Assembly: GCF_003627815.1 (NCBI RefSeq)
Contig: NZ_CP032698.1
Location: 4,650,001 to 4,714,000 of the forward strand
Reading direction: 5' to 3'
DNA: 64,000 nt
DNA from: Streptomyces hundungensis
GTDB lineage: Bacteria; Actinomycetota; Actinomycetes; Streptomycetales; Streptomycetaceae
Notes under the pieces: generated by a model
Database searches by the model: none
The model's input: only the letters and a program-made list of their open reading frames with translations
What the model was told of the DNA's origin: nothing
Shown here: piece after piece, positions 8,231 through 15,893 of the stretch
Numbering within the stretch: position 1 is the first letter of the stretch
Layout of the letters: each line of letters opens with the position of its first letter
Made by a program: the position numbers and the translations under genes

Positions 8231-8268
8231 AGAGGGCGCCCCAGGATGTGAATCCCGGGGCGCCCTCT
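8231..8268. terminator. Bidirectional terminator hairpin between yqeY and PBP gene
   Basis: Perfect 12-bp stem AGAGGGCGCCCC / GGGGCGCCCTCT around a 14-base loop. It lies 125 bases after yqeY and 84 bases after the end of the convergent PBP gene, so it can serve both. No U tract, as is usual in Streptomyces. Confidence 0.85.
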
Positions 8269-8351
8269 GCGTGGGGAAGGACCAGCCTCCCCGACAGCCG
8301 TACATGAAGCCGTACGGCCCGGCCCCTACTGCTGAGCCGCCAGCACGCTCC

Positions 8352-10622
8352 CTACTGCGGCCACCCACCCCCATCCCCGCCGATGACGCCCGGCGGGAAG
8401 GAGATGCCCGGGAACGGGGATCCGCCGGACGGGCCGCCCCGGTTCGGGGGCTTGTTGTCGCCGCCCGGCTTCGGCTTGTGCTTGCCCTTGTTCTTGCTCT
8501 TGTCGTTGTTGGTGCCCGCCGTGCCGGCCACCGGGTCGGCCGCCTTCTGGCCGCCGTCGCCGATGTCGACGCGGACGAAGGGCGCCGAATCCTGGCCCTG
8601 GAGCGCGCCGGTCATCGCGTCGCGCCAGATGGGACCCGGGACCTGACCGCCGTACACCTGCTCCTGGAACTGACCGCCGATGGTGATGTTGTTCATCTCG
8701 ACGCGCTGGGAGGGGCTGCCGACCCAGACCGCCGCCGACAGGTTCGAGGTGTAGCCGACGAACCAGGCGTTCTTACGGGCGTCGGTCGTACCGGTCTTGC
8801 CCGCGTTGTCGCGGTCCTTGAGCCCGGCCTCCGTACCGGTACCGGAGTCGATCACGCCCCGCAGCAGCGTGTTGATGCTGTCCGCGGTGGTCCCCGACAT
8901 CGCCTGCGAGCAGGAGGACTTGGGCACCGGGACCGCGGAGCCGTCCGGCTTCTTGATGGACTCGATGGCGATCGGGCTGCAATACGTGCCCCGGTTGGCG
9001 AAGGCCGCGTACGCCGATGCCATCGTCAGGGGCGAGATGCCGGTGGAGCCGAGGGTCAGCGCGGAGGGCAGCATGGGCAGCTTGTCGCCGTTGCCCTGCC
9101 GGACGTTGAGCTTGTCCGTCATCTGCGACACGGGGCACATCCCGATGTCGCCGAGCATCTGCACGAAGTACGTGTTGACGGACTTGGCCATCGCGTCCTT
9201 GAGCGCGTACGGCCCGCTCTCGTTCTCGTTCTCGTTCTCCAGGTGTGCCGGGTTCTTCGTGTCGTTCACCCACGGCTTGCCGCTGCACGTCTGCACGGAG
9301 GCGGGATAGTCCATCTCGTACGGCGAGGGGTACTGCTGGGTCGGCGGCTTGCCGCCCTCGATCGCGGCCGCGGCCAGGAACGGCTTGAACGTCGAACCCA
9401 CCGGGAAGCCGAAGTTGGAGCCACCCATCTGGCGGTTGACCGAGAAGTTGATCTGCGTCTCGTTGTCCCCGAAGCCGTACGGCTTGGACTGACCCATCGC
9501 CAGGATCTTCCCGCTGCCCGGCTGGACCAGGGTGACCGCCGTCGCCACCGAGTCCTTCTGGTAGACGTGCTCCTTGATCGAGGCCTGGGTGGCCTTCTGG
9601 CTCTGCGGGTCGAGCGTCGTCTGGACGGTGAGGCCGCCCTGGTTCCAGAGCTTGGCCCGCTCTTCCTTCGTCTTGCCGAAGACCGGGTCGGAGAGGAAGA
9701 CCTCGCGCACGTAGTCGCAGAAGAAGCCCGCGCCGTCGACGGCCGTGATGCAGCCGTTCTTCGGCTTGCTCACGCTCAGCTTGATCGGGACTTCCTTGGC
9801 CTTGTCGGCCTCCGCCTGCGAGATGTCCTTCATGTCGGCCATCCGCTGGAGCACCGTGTTGCGGCGCTTCTTGGCTTCCTGCGCGTCGTTGACGGGGTCG
9901 TACCGGCTGGGCGACTGCACGATGCCGGCGAGCATCGCCGACTCGTCCAGGGTGAGGTCCTTGGCCGACTTGGAGAAGTAGCGCTTGGCTGCGGCCTCGA
10001 TGCCGTACGCCTGCTGCCCGAAGAACGTGATGTTGAGGTAGTTCTCCAGGATCTTCTTCTTGCCGAGCTCCTCCTCGACCTGGATCGCGTACTTCAGCTC
10101 CTTGACCTTGCGGCCGATCGTCTGCTGGGTGGCCTCGGCGACCTTGTCGGGGTCGTCACCGGCCTCCTCGACGAAGACGTTCTTCACGTACTGCTGGGTG
10201 AGCGTGGACGCGCCCTGGGCGACACCGCCGCTGGTCGCGTTCTTGTTCATCGCGCGCAGGACGCCCTTGAGGTCGATCGCGCCGTGCTCGTAGAAACGCC
10301 CGTCCTCGATCGCGACGATCGCCTTCTGCATGTACGGGGAGATGTCGGCGAGCGGCACCACGGTGCGGTCGCGCGAGTACACCTGGGCGATCGTGCCGCC
10401 CTTGTTGTCCAGGATCGTGGTGCGCTGGCTCAGCGGCGGGGTCTTCAGATTGGCCGGGATCTCGTCGAACCCCTCGACCGTGCCCTTGGCCGCGAGCCCC
10501 AGCGCGCCGGCGGCGGGAAGGGCGATTCCCGCGAGCACGGCACCCGCCAAAACACTCACGCCGAGGAACTTGGCGGCCTGCTGGGTCCCGGTCAGGCCTC
10601 CGCCCGATCGCTTCTTTGCCAT
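8352..10622 (-). CDS. Class A penicillin-binding protein (transglycosylase/transpeptidase)
   Basis: 756-residue bifunctional peptidoglycan synthase. A short cytoplasmic start (MAKKRSGGG) and one membrane helix (residues about 17-45) are followed by the GT51 glycosyltransferase domain with the catalytic-Glu motif AIEDGRFYEHGAID and QGASTLTQQYVKN. The transpeptidase domain has all three active-site motifs: STFKPF (SxxK serine), SVNTYF (SxN) and AGKTGTTD (KTG). The C-terminus is Gly/Pro/Lys-rich, as in actinobacterial paralogues. It lies next to and divergent from wblA, an arrangement I recall from S. coelicolor (SCO3579/SCO3580). It polymerises and cross-links peptidoglycan outside the membrane. 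Confidence 0.95.
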   Translation of the reverse strand: MAKKRSGGGLTGTQQAAKFLGVSVLAGAVLAGIALPAAGALGLAAKGTVEGFDEIPANLKTPPLSQRTTILDNKGGTIAQVYSRDRTVVPLADISPYMQKAIVAIEDGRFYEHGAIDLKGVLRAMNKNATSGGVAQGASTLTQQYVKNVFVEEAGDDPDKVAEATQQTIGRKVKELKYAIQVEEELGKKKILENYLNITFFGQQAYGIEAAAKRYFSKSAKDLTLDESAMLAGIVQSPSRYDPVNDAQEAKKRRNTVLQRMADMKDISQAEADKAKEVPIKLSVSKPKNGCITAVDGAGFFCDYVREVFLSDPVFGKTKEERAKLWNQGGLTVQTTLDPQSQKATQASIKEHVYQKDSVATAVTLVQPGSGKILAMGQSKPYGFGDNETQINFSVNRQMGGSNFGFPVGSTFKPFLAAAAIEGGKPPTQQYPSPYEMDYPASVQTCSGKPWVNDTKNPAHLENENENESGPYALKDAMAKSVNTYFVQMLGDIGMCPVSQMTDKLNVRQGNGDKLPMLPSALTLGSTGISPLTMASAYAAFANRGTYCSPIAIESIKKPDGSAVPVPKSSCSQAMSGTTADSINTLLRGVIDSGTGTEAGLKDRDNAGKTGTTDARKNAWFVGYTSNLSAAVWVGSPSQRVEMNNITIGGQFQEQVYGGQVPGPIWRDAMTGALQGQDSAPFVRVDIGDGGQKAADPVAGTAGTNNDKSKNKGKHKPKPGGDNKPPNRGGPSGGSPFPGISFPPGVIGGDGGGWPQ

Positions 10623-11058
10623 GGGGGCAGCCTACGTTCTCAATCGCCGGACACGGCTTAAGGCTCTGGCCTAAGCTGCTCTCAACTGTCACAGCAGTGC
10701 GGTTGCGCATCAAGTCCTGGGCCGTGCGTGGAAGTGTCCCGCCGTCCTCGAATCCGGTTCCACCGTCCCCGAATCCGGTGAGAATCAACCCGGTTGGTGT
10801 CCGATTGCGCCTCATGCGTCATCAGGTGTCCGTTGTGACTCAGCTGATTCGTCCTGTTATTTCGGATTGGTCGCGCATGTCCTCGGCTCACTCCGTTGGG
10901 TGATCTGCCGCGTACGCATAGTCCGTTCGGGCCATTCAAGATTGGGCCCGACGGGGGTGTTGCGCTGTGCCCACCTTCCGTAACGTCCTCAACTGGCAGC
11001 GGTGAATATGCCGCTGCCGCCGTGGGGGAGCCTCGATTCGGGAGAGGACGGCGCCGGC
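10623..11058 (+). promoter_or_regulatory. Long divergent regulatory region upstream of wblA
   Basis: About 440 bases without a gene between the divergent PBP and wblA genes, AT-richer than the neighbours (for example gattcgtcctgttatttcgg at 10849-10868). wblA is known to have a long, heavily regulated upstream region in streptomycetes, and the size here fits. A pair of 17-bp direct repeats is at 10742-10779. A frame upstream of wblA opens at a GTG at 11002 but lacks a ribosome site. Confidence 0.6.
10742..10779. repeat. Paired 17-bp direct repeats in the wblA/PBP intergenic region
   Basis: CCGTCCTCGAATCCGGT at 10742-10758 and CCGTCCCCGAATCCGGT at 10763-10779 differ at one base and are spaced 21 bases start to start, two helical turns. 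This is the geometry of a tandem operator, placed about 120-140 bases from the PBP start and 280-320 from wblA. Confidence 0.75.
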
Positions 11059-11427
11059 ATGGGCTGGGTAACCGACTGGAGTGCGCAGGCAGCCTGCCGC
11101 ACTACCGATCCGGACGAACTGTTTGTACAAGGCGCAGCGCAGAACAGGGCCAAGGCGGTGTGCACCGGTTGTCCGGTGCGGACCGAGTGCCTGGCCGACG
11201 CGCTCGACAATCGCGTCGAGTTCGGCGTGTGGGGCGGAATGACGGAACGGGAGCGACGCGCCCTTTTGCGCAGGCGCCCCACCGTCACCTCCTGGCACCG
11301 CCTTCTGGAGACCGCGCGCACCGAGTACGAGCGCAGCACGGGGATCCTTCCCGTGTGCGCGGAGGAGGAAGCGGCGTACGACTACCGGCATTCCTTCGGA
11401 GACGAGGCGTACGCGGCGGCGGGCTGA
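11059..11427 (+). CDS. wblA: WhiB-like developmental regulator WblA
   Basis: WhiB-family iron-sulfur regulator whose sequence, starting MGWVTDWSAQAACRTT, I recognise as WblA (SCO3579), which affects sporulation and antibiotic production. The four cluster cysteines are present: AACRTT, then AVCTGCPVRTECL. The G-V-W-G-G turn (VEFGVWGGMTERERRALLRR) and the basic DNA-binding tail follow. ATG at 11059 has GGAGAGG about 11 bases upstream; starts at 11002 (GTG) or 11008 (ATG) would add 17-19 residues but have no ribosome site. The C-terminus is somewhat longer and more acidic than I remember for S. coelicolor. Confidence 0.93.
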   Translation: MGWVTDWSAQAACRTTDPDELFVQGAAQNRAKAVCTGCPVRTECLADALDNRVEFGVWGGMTERERRALLRRRPTVTSWHRLLETARTEYERSTGILPVCAEEEAAYDYRHSFGDEAYAAAG

Positions 11428-11440
11428 CAGAGCCGGAGGG

Positions 11441-12979
11441 TCAGGCAGCTCCGGCCGGGGATCCACCGGCCGCGAGCCGGTCCCCGATGGTCCGCAGCCC
11501 TGCGAGGTCGTGCACATCGCCGGGTAGAGCGGCCACTTCGGCGACCTTCACCTCGGGGTGGAGCGCGGAGAAACGGTCGCGCGTCCGCTGTTCACGCGCG
11601 AGCACCTGCATCCGTTCGGCATGCAACCGCAGCAATCCCGCGGTCAGCCGCTCGACGGAATCGTGGTCTTCCTGATCGTCGTCTTCCTGATCGCCTTGGC
11701 CGGAATCCTGGCGGGAAGCTTGGCCGGAAACCCCCACGGCATTCCCGTTCGTGGCGTTGCCGTCCGCGGCATCGCCATCCGTCGCATTCCCGGCCGTAGC
11801 ATTCCCGTCCGTGGCATTTCGGGTGGCCGAATCCTGTGTGGCCGAATCCCGAGCCGGGGAAGGGGCGTCCTGGTCCAGGGAATGGTCGACGCCATGGCCA
11901 TGGGCAGCGTCGGGAGAGGAAACGCTGGCGCCACGTCCTCCAGCCTTCCCGGCCTCCTGATCCACAATGCGCCGGTCGTCAAGATTTTCCGCGGGTTCTT
12001 CTCCGGGCTCTGCCGCGAGAACCTCAAGGGGACCTTCCGCAAGGTTTTCCATGAGGTTCTCCGCCGCGGCGAGTGCCCGCTCGGCCGAGAGCCGGGAGGC
12101 CGCGCTGGCGTGTACGCGGTTCAGTACGAGCCCGGCCAGCGGCATGTCGTCGGCGGCGAGGCGCTCCACGAAGTACGCCGCCTCGCGCAGCGCGTCACGC
12201 TCCGGCGAGGCGACGACGAGGAACGCGGTGCCCGGCGCCTGGAGCAGCCGGTAGGTCGCGTCGGCCCTGGTCCGGAACCCCCCAAACATCGTGTCCATGG
12301 CCGCCACGAAGGTCTGTACGTCGTGCAGGAAAGGCCCGCCCAGCAGTTTGCCGAGCGTGCCCGTCATCATCGACATGCCGACGTTGAGGAACTTCATCCC
12401 GGCCCGGCCGCCCATTTTCGCGGGCGCCATGAGCAGCTTGATGAACTTGCCGTCGAGGAACGACCCGAGCCGCTTGGGCGCGTCCAGGAAGTCGAGCGCG
12501 GAACGCGACGGCGGGGTGTCGACCACGATCAGGTCCCACTCGTCCCTGGCCCGCAGCTGACCCAGCTTCTCCATCGCCATGTACTCCTGCGTGCCCGCGA
12601 AGCCGGCCGACAGGGACTGGTAGAACGGGTTCGTCAGGATCGCCTGCGCCCGGGCCGGGTCCGCGTGCGCCTCGACGATCTCGTCGAAGGTCCGCTTCAT
12701 GTCGAGCATCATGGCGTGCAGTTCGCCGTCGCCCTCGACGTCCTTGACCCGGCGCGGGGTGTTGTCGAGGGAGTCGATGCCCATGGACTGGGCGAGCCTG
12801 CGGGCCGGGTCGATGGTGAGCACCACGACCTTACGGCCCCGCTCGGCGGCCCGAACTCCCAGTGCGGCGGCGGTAGTTGTCTTACCCACCCCGCCCGAGC
12901 CGCAGCACACGATGATGCGGGTGCCCGGATCGTCCAGCAGCGGATCGATCGCCAGCGCCTCGGCCGCGTCCAAAGTCAC
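11441..12979 (-). CDS. ArsA-like ATPase, second of pair, with repeat insertion
   Basis: 512-residue P-loop ATPase of the ArsA/Get3 (SIMIBI) class. Walker A is CCGSGGVGKTTTAAALG, lacking the signature Lys (KGGxGK) seen in its partner, and VVDTPPSRSALDFLDAP is the switch region. These proteins are well conserved in actinobacteria without an arsenite pump nearby; they may act in membrane-protein targeting or as paired ATPases, but the role is unproven. Residues about 330-450 are an unusual acidic, Asn/Ala/Gly-rich insertion with a tandem NATDG repeat before the family resumes at VERLTAGLLRLHAERM. The start overlaps the partner's stop by ATGA, so the two are translationally coupled. Confidence 0.88.
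   Translation of the reverse strand: MTLDAAEALAIDPLLDDPGTRIIVCCGSGGVGKTTTAAALGVRAAERGRKVVVLTIDPARRLAQSMGIDSLDNTPRRVKDVEGDGELHAMMLDMKRTFDEIVEAHADPARAQAILTNPFYQSLSAGFAGTQEYMAMEKLGQLRARDEWDLIVVDTPPSRSALDFLDAPKRLGSFLDGKFIKLLMAPAKMGGRAGMKFLNVGMSMMTGTLGKLLGGPFLHDVQTFVAAMDTMFGGFRTRADATYRLLQAPGTAFLVVASPERDALREAAYFVERLAADDMPLAGLVLNRVHASAASRLSAERALAAAENLMENLAEGPLEVLAAEPGEEPAENLDDRRIVDQEAGKAGGRGASVSSPDAAHGHGVDHSLDQDAPSPARDSATQDSATRNATDGNATAGNATDGDAADGNATNGNAVGVSGQASRQDSGQGDQEDDDQEDHDSVERLTAGLLRLHAERMQVLAREQRTRDRFSALHPEVKVAEVAALPGDVHDLAGLRTIGDRLAAGGSPAGAA
11741..11815. repeat. Five 15-bp tandem repeats inside the second ArsA-like gene
   Basis: Five head-to-tail 15-bp units (for example attcccgttcgtggc, attcccgtccgtggc) run from 11741 to 11815, with a decayed sixth after them. 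On the minus strand each unit encodes a five-residue NATDG/NATAG-type repeat. The unit length keeps the reading frame, so copy number can change without breaking the gene. Confidence 0.9.
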
Positions 12980-13938
12980 TCACCCACCCCGAGTTCGCGC
13001 AATTCCGTGGCCAGGCGGTACAGCCCGGCCAGGTCCATCCCCTCACCGACCAGAGGCAGTTCGTACGTCGGAAGCCCCAACGTGCCCAGCACCGCCCGCT
13101 GTTCGCGCTCCAGCTCCACCCGCTCGGCGTGTTCGGCGGCCTGCTCGAGGAGGGGTGTCACCAGCTTCGCCGAACCGGTCACCCCGGCGCGGGTCAGCGC
13201 CTTGGCGACCTCCCTGCGCCGGTCGCCGGTCACCCCGCGCACGGCCGCCCCGTCCAGGACGTGCGGCCGGACCATGTTCACGATGACCTTGCCCGTCGGC
13301 AGCTCGGCGCCCCGCAGCTCGGCGATGCCGTCGACGGTCTCCTGAACGGGCATCTCCTCCAGGAGCGTCACCAAGTGCACTGCGGTCTCAGGTGACTTGA
13401 GGACCCGCATGACGGCCTGCGCCTGGTTGTGTATCGGGCCGATCTTCGCGAGACCCGCCACCTCGTCGTTCACGTTGAGGAAGCGGGTGATGCGGCCGGT
13501 CGGCGGCGCGTCCATCACCACGTAGTCGTACGCGTACGCACCCTGTTTGGTCTTCCGGCGCACCGCCTCGCACGCCTTGCCGGTCAGCAGGACGTCGCGG
13601 ACCCCCGGCGCGATGGTGGTCGCGAAGTCGATCGCCCCGAGCTTCTTCAGGGCCCGGCCCGCACCGCCCAGCTTGTAGAACATCTGGAGGTAGTCCAGGA
13701 GCGCCCGCTCGGCGTCGATGGCCAGCGCGTACACCTCCCCGCCGCCGGGCGCCACCGCGATCTTGCGCTCCTCGTACGGAAAGGCCTCCGTCTCGAAGAG
13801 CTGCGCGATGCCCTGTCTGCCCTCGACCTCGACGAGGAGCGTGCGCCTGCCCTCCGTCGCGAGGGCGAGCGCGAGTGCTGCGGCGACCGTGGTCTTGCCG
13901 GTACCGCCCTTGCCACTGACGACCTGGAGCCTGCTCAC
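12976..13938 (-). CDS. ArsA-like ATPase, first of pair
   Basis: 320-residue ArsA/Get3-type ATPase. The N-terminus has the deviant Walker A VVSGKGGTGKTTVAAALALA with the signature Lys, then LLVEVEGRQGIAQLFE (an A-box-like segment) and VVMDAPPTGRITRFL (switch II). It is the upstream gene of a two-gene operon; its stop overlaps the start of the second ATPase by four bases. One partner has the signature Lys and the other lacks it, which suggests a heterodimer with one fully competent site (inference). Location is cytoplasmic. It is divergent from the small DUF4177 gene. Confidence 0.9.
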   Translation of the reverse strand: MSRLQVVSGKGGTGKTTVAAALALALATEGRRTLLVEVEGRQGIAQLFETEAFPYEERKIAVAPGGGEVYALAIDAERALLDYLQMFYKLGGAGRALKKLGAIDFATTIAPGVRDVLLTGKACEAVRRKTKQGAYAYDYVVMDAPPTGRITRFLNVNDEVAGLAKIGPIHNQAQAVMRVLKSPETAVHLVTLLEEMPVQETVDGIAELRGAELPTGKVIVNMVRPHVLDGAAVRGVTGDRRREVAKALTRAGVTGSAKLVTPLLEQAAEHAERVELEREQRAVLGTLGLPTYELPLVGEGMDLAGLYRLATELRELGVGE

Positions 13939-14034
13939 ACCTTCGAGCCTAACCAGTCCGTCCGCGGCCTACGCATGTGGCCCGCGTAAGGCGCTCGCGA
14001 GAGGGGGCCGCGGGCAGCGGCTACAGTCGGGCCC

Positions 14035-14196
14035 ATGACCAAGTGGGAATACGCGACCGTGCCCCTTCTCGTGCACGCGACCAAGCAGATTCTGGACACC
14101 TGGGGCGAGGACGGCTGGGAGCTGGTCCAGGTCGTCCCCGGGCCGAACAACCCCGAGCAGCTCGTGGCCTACCTGAAGCGGGAGAAGCAGGCATGA
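14035..14196 (+). CDS. DUF4177-type small protein
   Basis: 53-residue protein starting MTKWEYATVPLLVHATKQIL and containing the D-x-W-G-x-x-GWELVQV motif typical of DUF4177 proteins, a conserved family with no assigned function. The length is normal for the family. The ATG at 14035 lies just downstream of TACAGTCGGGCCC, so the mRNA may be leaderless or nearly so (inference). The stop codon overlaps the RidA start (ATGA at 14193-14196), so the two are translated as a pair. Confidence 0.85.
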   Translation: MTKWEYATVPLLVHATKQILDTWGEDGWELVQVVPGPNNPEQLVAYLKREKQA

Positions 14197-14660
14197 GCGC
14201 CGTCGAAGCCAAGCTGGCCGAACTCGGCCTGACGCTCCCGTCGGTCGTTCCACCGCTCGCCGCGTACCAGCCCGCCGTGCGGTCCGGGGTGTACGTGTAC
14301 ACCTCCGGCCAGCTCCCCATGGTGGAGGGCAAGCTGCCCGTCACCGGCAAGGTCGGCGGCGAGGTCACCCCGGAGGAGGCCAAGGAACTGGCCGCCACCT
14401 GCGCCCTCAACGCGCTCGCCGCGGTCAAGTCCGTCGTGGGCGACCTGGACCGCATCGCGCGCGTCGTTAAGGTCGTCGGCTTCGTGGCCTCCGCCCCCGA
14501 CTTCACCGGCCAGCCCGGTGTCATCAACGGCGCCAGCGAACTCCTCGGCGCCGTCCTCGGCGACAAGGGCGTCCACGCCCGCAGCGCCGTCGGCGTCGCG
14601 GTGCTGCCCCTGGACGCGCCGGTCGAGGTCGAGATCCAGGTAGAACTCGTCGCGGACTAG
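14193..14660 (+). CDS. RidA-family protein (enamine/imine deaminase type)
   Basis: 155-residue member of the RidA/YjgF/YER057c superfamily, which hydrolyses reactive 2-aminoacrylate and similar enamines. It belongs to the longer actinobacterial branch that begins with a helical MSAVEAKLAELGLTLPSVVP segment before the core (YQPAVRSGVYVYTSGQLPMV). The core continues through CALNALAAVKSVVGDLDRIA and ends VEVEIQVELVAD. Canonical RidA has an Arg in a late R-x-x-x motif; here the region reads HARSAVGVAVLPL, giving a candidate Arg. The ATG overlaps the stop of the DUF4177 gene. Confidence 0.88.
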   Translation: MSAVEAKLAELGLTLPSVVPPLAAYQPAVRSGVYVYTSGQLPMVEGKLPVTGKVGGEVTPEEAKELAATCALNALAAVKSVVGDLDRIARVVKVVGFVASAPDFTGQPGVINGASELLGAVLGDKGVHARSAVGVAVLPLDAPVEVEIQVELVAD

Positions 14661-14680
14661 GTTCCACACTCCTTTCGTCG

Positions 14681-14706
14681 AGGGCCGTTCCCTAGGGGGC
14701 GGCCCT
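14681..14706 (+). terminator. Terminator hairpin after ridA
   Basis: Stem AGGGCCG / CGGCCCT (7 bp) around a 12-base loop, followed by TTGC, 20 bases downstream of the ridA stop. It separates ridA from the NUDIX gene. Confidence 0.6.
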
Positions 14707-14808
14707 TTGCGCGTTCGCAAGCTTCGTCGGTCTTCGAGGGGGTGGCGAGGGAGGGCCGACCCCCTGCACCCCCTCGAACATCCGCACGTCACCCCGTAGC
14801 ATCCGCCC

Positions 14809-15693
14809 ATGCCCAATGGTCAGTGGTATCCGCTGGAGTGGCCGGACCGCATCCGCGCCCTTGCCGCAGGCGAGCTCATCGCGGTCGAGCCGCGGCGGGC
14901 CGCGACCGTCATGCTGCTGCGCGACGGGGCGGCCGGCGCGGACACCGGCCCCTCCGTGCACATGCTGCGCAGACGCACCTCCATGGCCTTCGCCGGCGGC
15001 GCGTACGCGTACCCGGGCGGCGGCGTGGACCCCCGCGACGCCGAGGACGCCCGACTCGGCTGGGCGGGCCCCTCCCGCGACATCTGGGCCGAGCGCCTCG
15101 GCACGGACGCGGCCTCCGCCCAGGCCATCGTCTGCGCCGCCGTCCGCGAGACCTACGAGGAGGCAGGCGTCCTCCTCGCCGGCCCCGACGCCACCACCGT
15201 CGTCGGCGACACCACCGGCGACGACTGGGAGGCCGACCGCCAGGCCCTGGTGACCCGCGACCTCAGCTTCGCCGAATTCCTGGACCGCCGTGGTCTGGTG
15301 CTCCGCTCCGATCTGCTCGGCGCCTGGGCCCGCTGGATCACCCCCGAATTCGAGCCAATGCGGTACGACACCTGGTTCTTCGTCGCCGCGCTCCCCGAAG
15401 GACAGGTCACCCGGAACGCGTCGACCGAGGCCGACCGCACCGTCTGGATCCGCCCCGCCGAAGCCGCCGCCGGCTATGACAAGGGCGACCTCCTGATGAT
15501 GCCGCCGACCATCTCCACCCTGCGCGACCTCCTTCCGTACGCCACCGCCGCCGAGGCCCTCGTGGCCGCGGCCGAACGCGATCTGACCCCCGTCCTCGCG
15601 CGAGCCCGCCTGAGCGACACCGGCGAACTCGTCCTGAGCTGGCCCGGCCACGACGAGTTCACCAAGCACATCCCGGCCGGCGGAACCCGATGA
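14809..15693 (+). CDS. NUDIX hydrolase
   Basis: 294-residue NUDIX-superfamily enzyme that would cleave a nucleoside-diphosphate-linked substrate. The start MPNGQWYPLEWPDRIRALA is followed by ATVMLLRD and RRRTSMAFAGGAYAYPGGG. The NUDIX helix is present in expanded form: GGVDPRD, then a long insertion before AVRETYEEAGVLLAG, which supplies the R-E-x-x-x-E-E core. Such long actinobacterial members resemble the NUDT7/NUDT19 (CoA-diphosphatase-like) type, but the substrate is not clear. The gene ends ATGA-overlapped with a short frame that leads into the metallo-beta-lactamase-fold gene. Confidence 0.85.
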   Translation: MPNGQWYPLEWPDRIRALAAGELIAVEPRRAATVMLLRDGAAGADTGPSVHMLRRRTSMAFAGGAYAYPGGGVDPRDAEDARLGWAGPSRDIWAERLGTDAASAQAIVCAAVRETYEEAGVLLAGPDATTVVGDTTGDDWEADRQALVTRDLSFAEFLDRRGLVLRSDLLGAWARWITPEFEPMRYDTWFFVAALPEGQVTRNASTEADRTVWIRPAEAAAGYDKGDLLMMPPTISTLRDLLPYATAAEALVAAAERDLTPVLARARLSDTGELVLSWPGHDEFTKHIPAGGTR

Positions 15694-15893
15694 GGCGGGT
15701 CTCTGACCGGGCCACCGGTCGACGCGGCCCGGCTGCGGGCAACCTCGCGGTGGCCGCCCGAGCGAGGCACAGTCGCCCCGCCCCGGGCGCTTCGGCGAGG
15801 CTTGCCCGGGTGACCGGGGCTGCCCCGGTCGCCTTGGCGAGGCTTGCCCCGGTGACCACGACCGACCCGGCCACTCCTGGAGGTGCCGTATGA
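15690..15893 (+). CDS. Short frame bridging NUDIX and MBL genes (doubtful)
   Basis: A 67-residue frame starts in an ATGA overlap with the NUDIX stop and ends in an ATGA overlap with the start of the next gene, which would suit translational coupling. Its product is Ala/Arg-rich with a 14-residue internal repeat (LARVTGAAPV / LARLAPVTTT), reflecting a 42-bp duplication at 15794 and 15836. It resembles no family I know, and its start has no independent ribosome site. It could equally be intergenic DNA whose spacing happens to keep a frame open. Confidence 0.3.
   Translation: MRRVSDRATGRRGPAAGNLAVAARARHSRPAPGASARLARVTGAAPVALARLAPVTTTDPATPGGAV

Noticed and set aside
8271..10661. Plus-strand open frame opposite the PBP gene
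   Set aside because: Antisense shadow rich in Arg, Val, Leu and Asp with no recognisable motif; the PBP on the minus strand is complete.
11741..11815. Regularly spaced short repeats considered as a CRISPR array
   Set aside because: Units are directly adjacent 15-mers with no spacers, lie in a coding frame and have no cas genes nearby.
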